Shown here one piece after another: positions 46,519 to 55,940 of a stretch of 64,000 nucleotides of DNA. Within the stretch, counting starts at the first letter, position 1. Every line of letters starts with the position of its first letter. The notes beneath the pieces were generated by a model, which was given only the letters and a program-made list of their open reading frames with translations, had not been told where the DNA came from and did no database searches. Origin of the DNA: Methylocella tundrae (GTDB taxonomy: Bacteria; Pseudomonadota; Alphaproteobacteria; Rhizobiales; Beijerinckiaceae); the NCBI RefSeq assembly GCF_038024855.1, contig NZ_CP139088.1, positions 239,953-303,952 on the forward strand, given 5' to 3'. Position numbers and translations under genes: made by a program.

Positions 46519-47542
46519 TAGGTGTTTGGTCCCGGAATGAGGTAACGCGGGTTGATCTTGAAGATGGATGGGTTGGTTGTCCAGGCATGAGCGATCGCCT
46601 CGAATGGCGTTTTCCATCTCAAAGCATTCAGATGCTTGGCAAAATTGTAGGTCTTCACGAAGGCGAGGACGTGGGCTTTCAAGCTTTCGATGTCCGGATA
46701 ATGGAACGCTTTGATCGTCGCGTCCTTGATCGTGCGGTTCATTCGCTCGGCCTGACCATTGGTCCACGGATGATAGGGTTTGGTCAGCTTATGTGTGATG
46801 CCGTACTCGACGCAGGTGCGGCCGAAGATGTGGAGGCCGACAAAGACGCTGTTCGGTCCGGTCCGATTTTTCGGCAGATCGGCGAAGGCGATGCCGTTGT
46901 CGGTGAGCACCGTGTGGATCTTATAAGGGAAGGCTTCGATGGCGTGTTCCAGAAAGGCGGCGGCATTCATCTTTCCGGCCTTCTCGTAGAACTCGACGAA
47001 GGTGAACTTCGGGACGCGATCAATCGCGAGGGATATGTGGATCTTACCGTCCGCGTGGCGCAGCTCACGGCTGTCGATGTGGACATAGCCGATCGTCGTC
47101 TCGGCGAAGCGGCCGCGCTTCGTCATCGTCTCGCTGGCCGGCACGAGAAACGCCATGGCGCACGAGGCAGCGGCGCCGGCTCGATCGCGTCAGCTTCGGG
47201 ATGCTGTCACGAAGGCATCCCATGACGTCATCGAGCGGCAGGAGCGTCCGCTGACGAAAGGCGACGATCATGGCGTCCTCGATCGGCGTCAGAACGGTGC
47301 TGCGACAGTCCCGCGGTCCCATTGGCGCGTCGGCTGTCCCCGGATCGCGAGCGCCATTTGTTTACCGTCGTCCGGCTCAGCCCATACCGCTTGGCGAGGA
47401 CGCTCGCCGCCTCTTTCGACGCTTGGAGTTCGGCTCGAACTCGCGGCGTTGTTCGGGCGCTGCCATGAAGAATGCTTGCCATAACGCCTCCTCTGCCTTC
47501 CGGCTCAGCTTAGCGTCATGACTCCCCGCGACCAAACACCTA
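46519..47542. mobile_element. Decayed IS481-family element
   Basis: The ends are inverted: TAGGTGTTTGGTC at 46519 and its reverse complement ending at 47542. On the minus strand the transposase is broken in three frames: KEAASVLAKRYGLSRTTVNKW, MIVAFRQRTLLPLDDVMGCL, then a long intact catalytic part (46518-47156) with YVHIDSRELRHADGK, VLTDNGIAFADL and HPWTNGQAERMNRTIKDAT. The DDE residues are present but two frameshifts upstream should prevent a full protein. Confidence 0.8.
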
Positions 47543-47691
47543 GACCGGACAAGTCGTGGGTGTTGCTGAACTTGCCGCCGTTGCTAGCGCGACGCTCAAT
47601 GCGCCGGACGAGATCTTCCTGTTCCCATACCGCGATATAACGTTGAACCTGCCGTTCGCTGAGGCTGAGACGCTGCGATAGCGTTTCCTTA
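47543..47691 (-). pseudogene. Helix-turn-helix plasmid protein fragment, cut by IS481 and IS5
   Basis: SKETLSQRLSLSERQVQRYIAVWEQEDLVRRIERRA and GGKFSNTHDLSGL resemble plasmid-borne helix-turn-helix proteins in which a short winged helix is followed by ...GGGK-SN-YDLSGL. Across the IS5 copy the frame continues upstream as VAIGGKSRHYPSKETL, so IS5 entered this gene. Its other end is lost at the IS481 element. Confidence 0.55.
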
Positions 47692-47695
47692 CTAG

Positions 47696-48559
47696 ATCGT
47701 AGTGACGAATTCCTCGCTGGAGGGATTCTCGGCGGTCGTTTTCCATGATTCAAGGCTGATTTTTGGAGATCAGCTCTGATGATTCGGGATGTCGATGCGC
47801 TACGCGACGATCAATGGGAGCGGCTTTGCGACCTCGTGCCGGGCGGCAGGGCCGGTCAGCGCGGGCCGCGCTGTGATAACCGGCGCTTCGTCGATGCGCT
47901 GTTATGGATGGCCCGCTCGGGCGGGCGCTGGCGCGACCTGCCCGAGCGCTTCGGCGACCATCAAGCGGTGAAACGACGCTATTACCGCTGGATCGAGCGA
48001 GGCGCGTTGGATGGGTTTCTGAAAGCGCTCACCACCGAAGCCGACCTCGAATGGCTGATGATCGATTCAACCATCGTGCGGGCTCACCAGCACGCTGCCG
48101 GCGCAAGAATCGCCAAAGGGGGGCGGATGCCCAAGGTTTGGGGCGATCTCGCGGTGGCCTGAGCACCAAGATCCACGCCGCGACCGACGCGCTCGGCAAT
48201 CCCGTCCGCCTGCTGTTCGGGCCAGGCCAGCGCAACGACATCACCAAGGCGCACGCCCTGATCGAAGGCTTCGAGGCCGAAGCCGTCATCGCCGACAAGG
48301 GTTATGACGCCAATCACTTGCGCCAGGCTGTCCTCGAATGCGGGGCCAAACCCGTCATCCCATCGAAATCCAATCGCCGCGCGCCGCTCCACTACGACAA
48401 GGCGCTCTACAAGGAGCGCAATCTCGTCGAGCGTTTCTTCAACAAGTTGAAGCAGTTTCGACGGGTCGCGACAAGATACGACAAGCTCATCGCCAACTAC
48501 CGAGGCTTCGTTCTCCTCGCCGCTATCGCCATAGTGCTAAGGTAAATCGTCACTACGAC
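47696..48559. mobile_element. IS5-family insertion sequence, copy B
   Basis: 864 bp, flanked by CTAG at 47692-47695 and 48560-48563. Ends and orientation are the same as copy A, exactly 5,900 bp apart. It interrupts the helix-turn-helix gene fragment. Confidence 0.9.
47779..48545 (+). CDS. IS5-family transposase made by -1 frameshifting (copy B)
   Basis: As in copy A: frame one 47779-48162, frame two ending at 48545, joined through the G6 slippery run near 48116. The only protein difference noted is Lys-Ala to Lys-Ser-Asn context (SKANRR in copy A, SKSNRR in copy B). DDE motifs are intact, so both copies are probably active. Confidence 0.88.
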
Positions 48560-48714
48560 CTAGGGTAATGGCGTGATTTGCCGCCAATGGCGACGTGCGG
48601 CGTAGATCCCGAGATTTTGGATCATCCGCCCCCTCCCCTGAGTCGTCGGCGTCAACCACTGTCGCCGGGGTGATGAGGTAACGAGCGCCCCGGGGGCGCG
48701 CCCTACAGGCGCAT

Positions 48715-49130
48715 CTATCCACGTATAAGTCTGTAGGAAACGCCTGGACCTCGGCGCAGCTTATCACGGTCCAGCGCGCCTCCGCCGGAAATAGCGTTTC
48801 CGCGTTCTGCTGCGCGGCTCTCCCAGTCCAATCCCACACCCGCAACGAATGGCCGGCCGTCCGGTGAGGCGTCAAGTACGCGATAGAGAACGCCGCAACG
48901 CCGCACGGCTGAGCAGCGGCGCCTGAGCCCCTTCCGCACAAACGCCCAGATCTCCTCTTTCGACGCGAATTCGCGCGGGATCGCACGGCCCCGGTTGCCG
49001 ATGCGGGAAGGACACGCGCCGTCCAATTTCCAAAAAGATCAAGCCCTGCTTCGACAACCCAGGACCGGTGGCGATTGAGCGCCGGATCGCACGCCCTCAG
49101 CACGACTTTGATCGCGTCCATCGCCGGCAT
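48715..49130 (-). pseudogene. Decayed WGR-like protein, paralog of 11915-12283
   Basis: MDAIKVVLRACDPALNRHRSW, VVEAGLDLFGNWTARV in one frame, then RGRAIPREFASKEEIWAFVRK and GLRRRCSAVRRCGVLYRVLDA in another. The order and spacing match the WGR-like gene at 11915-12283. One or two frameshifts near 49020 kill it. Confidence 0.65.
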
Positions 49131-49209
49131 CCGATCGCTCGCATCAAATGATTTCGTGTTCGCGCCGCAGTGAATCACGAAAGGAGGAAGAGAGCAAAGG
49201 AGAGGTGAT

Positions 49210-49263
49210 TTGGCTACCGCAATGACGGCCGCGCCGACAAGGGGTCGGGCCGACGAGCCGCTA
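49210..49263 (+). pseudogene. Truncated second copy of the short leader ORF
   Basis: A TTG-started frame (LATAMTAAPTRGRADEPL) lies behind GGAGAGGTGA and is cut by IS6 copy C at 49264. The preceding segment GATTTCGTGTTCGCGCCGC also occurs at 12439-12457, upstream of the first copy. Confidence 0.45.
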
Positions 49264-50064
49264 GGTTCTGTCGCAAATTGTCTCTGTGGGCGAGGAAGGT
49301 CCGGGATGACGAATTGGTTTATCCAGCCAGCGCATAGAACTGCTGCGCCGGACTCAATGTACCCCTCGCGCGCAACTGGCCCTTGCGGATCATGTGCAAG
49401 AGTTCGACTCCGGCAAGAGTTGGCGCCGCTGACCGAAAGGATTTGAACCCCATCATCGGCCGCACCACTCGTTTGACGGCTCGGTGGTCCTGTTCGACAA
49501 TGTTGTTTAAATATTTGATCCGACGGATTTCGATGTCCGCCTCATGTTCCGCGTTGGAGCTTTCGATCGCCGCCGTGTTGGCGCCGCTCTTGTCGATCGT
49601 GATCTTCTTGGGAACGCCATGATGGCCGATCGCCTTGCGCAGGAACCGCAAGGCGGCATTACGATCCCGCTTGGCGGTCAGCAGGAAGTCTACGGTGGCG
49701 CCAGCATTATCGACTGCACGATACAGATATTTCCAGGAGCCTTTGACCTTCACATAGGTCTCGTCCAATCGCCAGCTGGAGCCAACCGAACGCTTGCGGG
49801 CGCGAGATTGCTGATCCAGCAACGGGGCGTATTTCACGACCCAACGATTGAGCGTGGAATGGTCAACCTCGACGCCGCGCTCTTCCATCATTTCCTCGAG
49901 CTGCCGATAGCTTATTGGATATGCCACGTACCAGCGAACGCCCCAGAGGATTACCTCACGTTCAAAATGGCTGCCCTTGAACTCGATCATCGTGCTATTC
50001 CGCCAGACCCGTTTCCAGCGATCATACCCCCAGGTCTCCGCCAAGAACAGTTTGCGACAGAACC
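49264..50064. mobile_element. IS6-family insertion sequence, copy C (different subgroup)
   Basis: 801 bp with perfect 14-bp ends GGTTCTGTCGCAAA and the reverse complement ending at 50064. Flanking 8-mers do not match. It cuts the second leader/DUF3991 module and borders the nor gene group. Confidence 0.9.
49319..49990 (-). CDS. IS6-family transposase (copy C)
   Basis: The 223-aa enzyme from MIEFKGSHFEREVILWGVRWY has DDE motifs SWRLDETYVKVKGSW, ITIDKSGANTAAI and NNIVEQDHRAVKR. It is clearly distinct from copies A and B. The frame continues upstream to 50089 beyond the element end, so the internal ATG at 49990 is the plausible start. Intact. Confidence 0.92.
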   Translation of the reverse strand: MIEFKGSHFEREVILWGVRWYVAYPISYRQLEEMMEERGVEVDHSTLNRWVVKYAPLLDQQSRARKRSVGSSWRLDETYVKVKGSWKYLYRAVDNAGATVDFLLTAKRDRNAALRFLRKAIGHHGVPKKITIDKSGANTAAIESSNAEHEADIEIRRIKYLNNIVEQDHRAVKRVVRPMMGFKSFRSAAPTLAGVELLHMIRKGQLRARGTLSPAQQFYALAG

Positions 50065-50279
50065 CGCCATCTTGTGTGAGGAAATGCAAAGCGGGAATTC
50101 ACTGAGAAGCTTGCTTTGCCACAGTCCACTGGAAACAAGGACCAGCGCCACTGACGAGTACTGATTGTGCCCCGCGGGAGAGAGCAAATTTCGGAAGATT
50201 CAGCGCCATTTTCAAACCCCTCGTTTGAGTTGAGTTTTCAGGCTCATGGACTTTTTCCGTAACGAATCTAGGCGTTTGC

Positions 50280-52181
50280 TTAACCGAACATAATGTGCCT
50301 CAAAAGCAGAGGCATTATTGGCGGCAATCGCGCTGGATCGGCGATAATGGCGAAGCCGCCTCGGCCGAACAGAACCGGGAAATGGACCTGCGCGCGGGCG
50401 TCAATGGTGACGCCGAATACGCTGGCCCCGGCGCGTCGGGCTTCCTGGACGGCGCGCCGCGCATCCTCCACGCCAAAACGTCCCTCGTAGTGGTCGCAGT
50501 CATTCGGTTTGCCGTCGGTCAGCACGAGAAGCAGCCGCCGCCGCGCCGGCTGCGACGCCAGTTCCGCCGTGACATGGCGCAGCGCTGCCCCGATACGCGT
50601 GTAGTGACCTGGCTTCAGCGCGCCAACTCGCTGCACCACCATTGGCGACAGCGCCTCGGAAAATTCCTTCACAACATCGACGCGCACGTCATTGCGGCCC
50701 TTGGAGGTGAATGAATAGACAGCATTTGCATCGCCGCCGGCATCCAGCGCGTGGCAGAACAGCAGCGCTGCTTCGCGCGCAATGTCGATCACGCGCTGCG
50801 TCCCGACCCAGGCTTCCGTCGACAGTGAGGCATCCACCAGCAGCGCCACCGCAAGATCGCGCGTCTGCTTACGGGTCGTCTGGTAGATGCGCTCCGATGG
50901 CGCGCCACCCGCGGAAAAATCCGCGCGCGCGCGCACGAGCGCTTCCAGATCCAGTTCGTCGCCGTCGATCTGCGCCCGTATCGTCTCATACCGCGGCTGC
51001 AACGCCTCAAACTGGCGGCGCACGCGGTGGATGCGGCGCAGAGTTTCGGGCGTTGGCCGCCAGGCCGCGTCTCCCGCCGGCGCTGGGGCGGCGCGGACCC
51101 GGCAGTAACCGGCGCGATAGACGTGGCGGCGCCAGTCCCATTCGGGATAACGCAGCCCCTCCGCCGCAGCGCCCTCTGCAACGGCCGCGGACGCTAGGTC
51201 AAGCTCGAGCTTGAGTCGCGTCGCGGCGCGCCTGCCGTGTGGGGAAAGCACGATTTCGCCGGCATTCTCGGCGGCGCGGCGCGCGCTATCTTCGTCATCA
51301 TCCTCGACGGGCCGGGCGAGGTTCATCGACTCCGCCATGGTCAGAAGTTTTTCAAAACGGTTCAGGGCCAAATAATCCCGGCGCTCGGTCTGTTCCTGCT
51401 GGCTGCGGCGGGCCTCTCGGGTGCGCTCATCGCCGCTGGCGGCGTTGGAGCGCGCGTCCTCCTCACCGATCGCCGGCGCCGCGCCATCCGCCGCGGTCCG
51501 CGCCTCCCCCCAGAGCGGCGCTGGCAAGAATGGACGATAGGCGCGAGCCGATTCGCCCAGCGCCCGTATACAGGCTGCGGCGAAATCAAGTTCGCCGCCC
51601 TGACCGAGAAGCGCCCGGATCGCCTGTTCGACCGCCGCCTCGGCTGCTGGAAGGCGGCGCTGGGGCCGGCCACGCAGGACGGAAGCGCACAGCGTGGCGT
51701 GAACCGCAACAAGGCCCGGCGCCGCCGTCAGCGTCGCCTCCGTCGCCGCGCGTACATCTTGCAGGAAGGCGACATCGCGCGCGACGCTGAACGGTTCGGG
51801 CGGGCGCAGGGGCAGATGGGCGAAGAAGGCGGCGAGCCAGACATAAAGCGCGCGGTTCTCCGCCCGGTTCGGATACGAATCGATCAGCGGCGGTAAGTAC
51901 AGCGCCTGGCCGTTCCGGCGCGCGACGGTCAGGCGGTGAGCGCCGGCGATGCGCTGACGAAGCGTTGGCCGATGCGCGGGGCCCATCTCCCCGGCGACGG
52001 CGAGACGAAGACCCGGCGCGCCGCCAAGACCCCGGAAAAGCACCGCAAGAGGCTGACGCACCTCCTCGAAGGCCACCGCAGCCTCGGGAAAATGCTTTTG
52101 CGCGGGCGCGCCGCCTGCAATATCGTGCCAAAGCTTGCCGACGAATTCCTCAGGCTCCAGCAGGGAGAAAAGAGATTTCAC
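50280..52181 (-). CDS. norD: Nitric oxide reductase activation protein NorD
   Basis: The 633-aa protein ends in a von Willebrand A domain (DLAVALLVDASLSTEAWVG with the MIDAS D-x-S-x-S, LLLVLTDGKPNDCDHYEGRFG), preceded by a long acidic/Arg-rich middle region. NorD works with the AAA+ protein NorQ to assemble or activate cNOR, probably by metal insertion. It follows norQ by 15 bp and is the last gene of norCBQD. Length matches NorD. No frameshift seen. Confidence 0.92.
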   Translation of the reverse strand: MKSLFSLLEPEEFVGKLWHDIAGGAPAQKHFPEAAVAFEEVRQPLAVLFRGLGGAPGLRLAVAGEMGPAHRPTLRQRIAGAHRLTVARRNGQALYLPPLIDSYPNRAENRALYVWLAAFFAHLPLRPPEPFSVARDVAFLQDVRAATEATLTAAPGLVAVHATLCASVLRGRPQRRLPAAEAAVEQAIRALLGQGGELDFAAACIRALGESARAYRPFLPAPLWGEARTAADGAAPAIGEEDARSNAASGDERTREARRSQQEQTERRDYLALNRFEKLLTMAESMNLARPVEDDDEDSARRAAENAGEIVLSPHGRRAATRLKLELDLASAAVAEGAAAEGLRYPEWDWRRHVYRAGYCRVRAAPAPAGDAAWRPTPETLRRIHRVRRQFEALQPRYETIRAQIDGDELDLEALVRARADFSAGGAPSERIYQTTRKQTRDLAVALLVDASLSTEAWVGTQRVIDIAREAALLFCHALDAGGDANAVYSFTSKGRNDVRVDVVKEFSEALSPMVVQRVGALKPGHYTRIGAALRHVTAELASQPARRRLLLVLTDGKPNDCDHYEGRFGVEDARRAVQEARRAGASVFGVTIDARAQVHFPVLFGRGGFAIIADPARLPPIMPLLLRHIMFG

Positions 52182-52196
52182 CGGATCAACCCCACA

Positions 52197-53000
52197 TCAA
52201 CCGAGCGTCACCTGGGCGAGTTCAATCAGGCCGCGCCGCGTCTCGACATCGTCGGTCAGAGGCTCGATCATTGCCGCCAGCACTGCATCCTCGATACGCA
52301 TGCCGCTGGCGATCAGCGTTGCCGCATAGACTAAAAGCCGGGTCGAGCAGCCTTCCTCCAGATCGACATCGGCAAGCGCCCGTAAGCGTTGCGCCAGCAG
52401 CACAAGCGGCCGGCACCGCACCGGCGGTAGTCCGCTTTCGGAAGCGATGATGGTGAGTTCAGCTTCCTCGCGCGGGTAGGAAAACTCGAGCGCGATGAAA
52501 CGTTGCCGGGTGCTCGGCTTCAGCGATTTCAGCACCGTCTGGTAGCCCGGATTATAGGATGCGACAAGCATGAAATCGTCCGGCGCCGCCAGCGTCTCGC
52601 CAGTGCGGTCGAGCGGCAGGATGCGGCGATCATCGGTCAGCGGATGCAGCACCACCGCCACATCCTTGCGCGCCTCCACCACCTCGTCGAGGTAGCAGAT
52701 CCCGCCGTGACGGACAGCGCGGGTTAACGGCCCGTCCACCCATACCGTATCGCCGCCGCGCAGCAGGTAGCGCCCGGTTAGATCGGCGGCGGTTAGATCG
52801 TCATGGCAAGCGATGGTGATGAGCTGAGCCCCGAGCCGCGCCGCCATATGGGCGACGAACCGGGTCTTGCCGCTGCCCGTCGGACCTTTCAGCAGCAGCG
52901 GCAAGCGATTGCGGAACGCGTGCTCGAACAGCGCGCATTCCTGACCGTTCGGCAAATAGAACGGGATCGCGGCTTCGGTCTGCGCCAGGGCGACTGACAT
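52197..53000 (-). CDS. norQ: MoxR-family AAA+ ATPase NorQ
   Basis: The 267-aa ATPase has Walker A LLKGPTGSGKTRFV, Walker B GGICYLDEVVEAR, sensor VASYNPGYQ, and the NorQ/CbbQ-type start IPFYLPNGQECALFEHAF. It forms a ring that acts with NorD in maturing the NO reductase. It follows norB by about 55 bp on the same strand. Confidence 0.94.
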   Translation of the reverse strand: MSVALAQTEAAIPFYLPNGQECALFEHAFRNRLPLLLKGPTGSGKTRFVAHMAARLGAQLITIACHDDLTAADLTGRYLLRGGDTVWVDGPLTRAVRHGGICYLDEVVEARKDVAVVLHPLTDDRRILPLDRTGETLAAPDDFMLVASYNPGYQTVLKSLKPSTRQRFIALEFSYPREEAELTIIASESGLPPVRCRPLVLLAQRLRALADVDLEEGCSTRLLVYAATLIASGMRIEDAVLAAMIEPLTDDVETRRGLIELAQVTLG

Positions 53001-53054
53001 CAGTTTCTGCTCCTTAAGGTCCAGCGCCCTGGCTGGACGCCGGACCGGTTAACA

Positions 53055-54398
53055 TTATTCGGCAGGAACGAACGCCGTGTCCGCCGCCCGGCGGCGGCCT
53101 GGCACGAGGATCGCGATCATGAAGAGCGCCAGGCCGGTCGCGGTGAGAACGCCGCCGATCAGCCGGATCCAGTAAAACAGCGTCAGCTGCTGCTGGACGT
53201 CCATATAGTCCTGGCCCTGGACCCGTTCGAGATGCGTTTGCAATACGCCGGCGAACAGCAGCGCCGACGTCATCACGCCGACGCCGGTGGTCATGATCCA
53301 GAAGCTGATGACGTTAAGCCACTGATTGTACGGCGCGCGGCCGAGCAGCGGCGGCATGGCGTAGGTGATCATCGCGAGGTTGACCATTGCGTAGGCGCCA
53401 AAGAAGGCGAGATGGCCATGCGCAGCCGTGATCTGCGTCCCGTGGGTATAGTAGTTGATCGGCGCCAGGTTGTGCAGGAAGCCGAGCACGCCGGCGCCGA
53501 AGAACGCGGCTACGGCGCAGCCGAGAGACCACAGCAGCGCGGCGTGGTTCGGGTGCTGGCGCTGCCCCTTCCAAACCATCGCGAAGGCAAACAGCACCAT
53601 GGCGAAGAAGGGTAGCGGCTCCACCGCACCGAAGACGCTGCCGAGCCACTGCCAGTAACCGGGCGTGCCGATCCAGTAATAGTGGTGGCCGGTGCCGAGA
53701 ATTCCGGAGAACAAGGCGGCGCCGATGATGACGTAGAGCCATTTCTCCATCACCTCGCGATCGACGCCGGTGAGCTTGATCAGCAGGAATGCGAGAATGC
53801 TGGCCATGACCAGTTCCCACACGCCCTCCACCCAGAGATGCACCACCCACCACCAGAACATCTTGTCGATGACGACGTTGGCCGGAACGTAGAAGGCGAA
53901 TAGGAAGAACACCGCGATGCCCCACAGCCCAAGCATCAGGATGCCGGTGATGACGGTGCGACGCCCGCGCAGCACGGTGAGCGAGGTATTGTAGAGAAAC
54001 ATCAGGACGACCAGCACGATGCCGACCTTGAGGTAGATCGGCTGCTCCAGATAGGAACGGCCGTCGTAATTGCCGAAAAGATAGCCGACGACGATCACGA
54101 CTGCCGCGACGAAAAACACCCAGAACTGCACGCGCGCGAGCATCGGCGAATAGAGTTCGCGCTCGGTCTCCTCAGGCAGCAGGTAGAAGGTCGAGCCGAA
54201 GAAGCCGAGCAGGAGCCACACGATCAGTGCGTTGGTGTGAATCATGCGCACGACGCTGAACGGCAGGATCTCCGTCGGGATCAGATTGGGCGCGATATAC
54301 ATTGTCGCGCCGATCAGGCCGAACACGAGTTGAAGCGCGAAGATGACGAGCGCGCCTACGAAGTACGGTAAGGCGACGCTTTGCGATTGATATTTCAT
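53055..54398 (-). CDS. norB: Cytochrome c-dependent nitric oxide reductase, large subunit
   Basis: The 447-aa, twelve-helix subunit has the heme b ligands His54 and His329, the heme b3 ligand His327, and FeB ligands His187 (VVHLWVEGVWEL), His238 and His239 (GTGHHYYW). Glu191 and Glu195 near the site are kept. These match His60, 347, 349, 207, 258 and 259 of the Pseudomonas enzyme. It reduces 2 NO to N2O. The lack of an N-terminal quinol-oxidising extension and the presence of NorC mark it as cNOR. It begins 36 bp after norC. Confidence 0.96.
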   Translation of the reverse strand: MKYQSQSVALPYFVGALVIFALQLVFGLIGATMYIAPNLIPTEILPFSVVRMIHTNALIVWLLLGFFGSTFYLLPEETERELYSPMLARVQFWVFFVAAVVIVVGYLFGNYDGRSYLEQPIYLKVGIVLVVLMFLYNTSLTVLRGRRTVITGILMLGLWGIAVFFLFAFYVPANVVIDKMFWWWVVHLWVEGVWELVMASILAFLLIKLTGVDREVMEKWLYVIIGAALFSGILGTGHHYYWIGTPGYWQWLGSVFGAVEPLPFFAMVLFAFAMVWKGQRQHPNHAALLWSLGCAVAAFFGAGVLGFLHNLAPINYYTHGTQITAAHGHLAFFGAYAMVNLAMITYAMPPLLGRAPYNQWLNVISFWIMTTGVGVMTSALLFAGVLQTHLERVQGQDYMDVQQQLTLFYWIRLIGGVLTATGLALFMIAILVPGRRRAADTAFVPAE

Positions 54399-54434
54399 GA
54401 CCGGTGTCCTTGGGCGAGTGCCGTGCCGGGGCGG

Positions 54435-54881
54435 CTACTTGGGAGCATGGGGAGGCCAATTCTGGGTGTCGACTGCGCTCGTCCAGCGCAGGAAAGCGAT
54501 CAGATCATGCATGTCGGAATCGGAAAGATGGAACTGCGGCATCTGATGACGGCCAGGCACGCCTGTAGGCTGGGCGGCGAACCAGCCTTTCAGCGCCTCC
54601 TCGGCGCCGGCGGGATCCTTAGCGCCTCCATATTTGAGCCAAACCTTGCCGATCTCGGGCGCGAAGCGGGCGCCCTCGCCGAACAAGGTGTGGCAGTCGA
54701 AACAGGCCTTCTGTTCCCAGATGCGCTTGCCGTGCGCAGCCTCGGCGCTGATCGGGTTGGTCTGCTCCATGATCCGCGCCTGTATGAAGCTGTTGCCGAC
54801 CAGCAGCGCGAAGACGATGAAGAAGAAGATGGATCCGCCATAAAAAATGTTGCGAGCGGCAGCCGTGGTCAGGCGCTCCAT
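54435..54881 (-). CDS. norC: Nitric oxide reductase cytochrome c subunit
   Basis: The 148-aa subunit has a single N-terminal membrane anchor (residues ~12-32) and one c-type heme site CFDCH (Cys60, Cys63, His64) with Met114 as likely axial ligand (RHQMPQF). It passes electrons from periplasmic cytochrome c to NorB. First gene of norCBQD; the FNR-type dyad lies about 100 bp upstream. Confidence 0.95.
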   Translation of the reverse strand: MERLTTAAARNIFYGGSIFFFIVFALLVGNSFIQARIMEQTNPISAEAAHGKRIWEQKACFDCHTLFGEGARFAPEIGKVWLKYGGAKDPAGAEEALKGWFAAQPTGVPGRHQMPQFHLSDSDMHDLIAFLRWTSAVDTQNWPPHAPK

Positions 54882-54976
54882 AACTGGCCTCCTTTGGATT
54901 CGATTGAGTGCAACGCTCGCGGTGGGCGGGAAATTGAGCTGACAATGAATCTTGCAGATCCCGATGCATGCTTACA

Positions 54977-54990
54977 TTGATCTATATCAA
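54977..54990. promoter_or_regulatory. FNR/NnrR-type operator
   Basis: TTGATCTATATCAA matches the FNR/Dnr consensus TTGAT-N4-ATCAA perfectly. It lies between divergent norC and the Crp/Fnr-family gene. Confidence 0.8.
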
Positions 54991-55020
54991 TGCAAGAAAT
55001 GATGTGATTAGCAAAGTAGC

Positions 55021-55034
55021 GTGATATAAGTCAC
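55021..55034. promoter_or_regulatory. Second FNR/CRP-like dyad
   Basis: GTGATATAAGTCAC is an imperfect-centre palindrome with arms GTGA(T/C)/GTCAC, 44 bp centre to centre from the perfect FNR dyad. It may serve the regulator gene's own promoter. Confidence 0.45.
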
Positions 55035-55078
55035 ATTAGAACGCATTCTGGCCCCGGGAGAGGAAGGAAGACAGCCGA

Positions 55079-55882
55079 ATGGAAATGGATCTGCCATCCG
55101 ATCGACCGCACGGCGCAGCCCCGGCTGTCGCGCCCGCAAATGCTCCAGATCTGGCGTCTTGGTCTTCCGCGCGTGAGGCGCTCCAGGATATTGGCTGGCT
55201 GCATGAGGTTCAAACTGAAACGCTGGATGCGTTGGCGGCGGAGGCTCTGCTGCATCGCGTGCCAGCCGGAAGCGTGCTGCTCGAGCAAGCGGAGACGCCG
55301 GTCTTTGCGCAGTTCCTCCTCGCCGGCAGCATCGAGCTTTTAGGCATACGCAATCAGGTCGAGACCCTTATCGAACTGTTGCTGCCGGTCGATCTCGTCA
55401 TTCCCGCCGCCGTCATCGGCGATCGGCCCTATCTGATGCGGGCGCGCGTCTATGAGGAAGCCCACCTTCTTCTGATCCGGGCGGAAGCGTTCCGGGAGGC
55501 CATCGCGTCGGATCACGCCTTCTGCCGCGCGATTCTGGGCCGGCAAGCCGCGCAGTTCCGGCGCCAGGTGCGCATGCAGAAAAACCTGAAGCTGCGCTCC
55601 GCGGAAGAGCGGGTCGGCTGCTATCTCGTCGCGCTATTCGGACAATCTCATACAGGCATCGCCGTCCGGCTGCCGCTCGAGAAGCGCCTCATCGCCTCGC
55701 AGCTCGGCATGACGCGCGAGACGTTCTCGCGCGCCCTGGCCGGGATGGCGAAGTTCGGAATGCTCATCCGCGGCGACGTCTTGCACATCGAAGACGCGGC
55801 TGCGGCCCGCGCCCGCTTCCCGCTCGATCCGCTCATCGACGGTCCTGAGCCGATCAAGCCTTTTCAAGACAGGAAGGCCTGA
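55079..55882 (+). CDS. Crp/Fnr-family regulator of NO reductase (NnrR/Dnr-like)
   Basis: The 267-aa protein has a cyclic-nucleotide-binding-like sensor domain (VPAGSVLLEQAETPVFAQFLLAGSIELLG) and a C-terminal winged helix RLIASQLGMTRETFSRALAGM. The FNR iron-sulphur cysteines are absent, as in NnrR/Dnr regulators that sense NO through heme. It is divergent from norC and precedes nnrS. It probably activates norCBQD, nnrS and itself through the dyads in the gap. Annotation as NnrR rests on context. Confidence 0.85.
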   Translation: MEMDLPSDRPHGAAPAVAPANAPDLASWSSAREALQDIGWLHEVQTETLDALAAEALLHRVPAGSVLLEQAETPVFAQFLLAGSIELLGIRNQVETLIELLLPVDLVIPAAVIGDRPYLMRARVYEEAHLLLIRAEAFREAIASDHAFCRAILGRQAAQFRRQVRMQKNLKLRSAEERVGCYLVALFGQSHTGIAVRLPLEKRLIASQLGMTRETFSRALAGMAKFGMLIRGDVLHIEDAAAARARFPLDPLIDGPEPIKPFQDRKA

Positions 55883-55940
55883 CGATGAGCCGGCAGAACT
55901 GCTTCTGGCAGCCGTTCAAAATCGCACCTCCAGACGCGCC

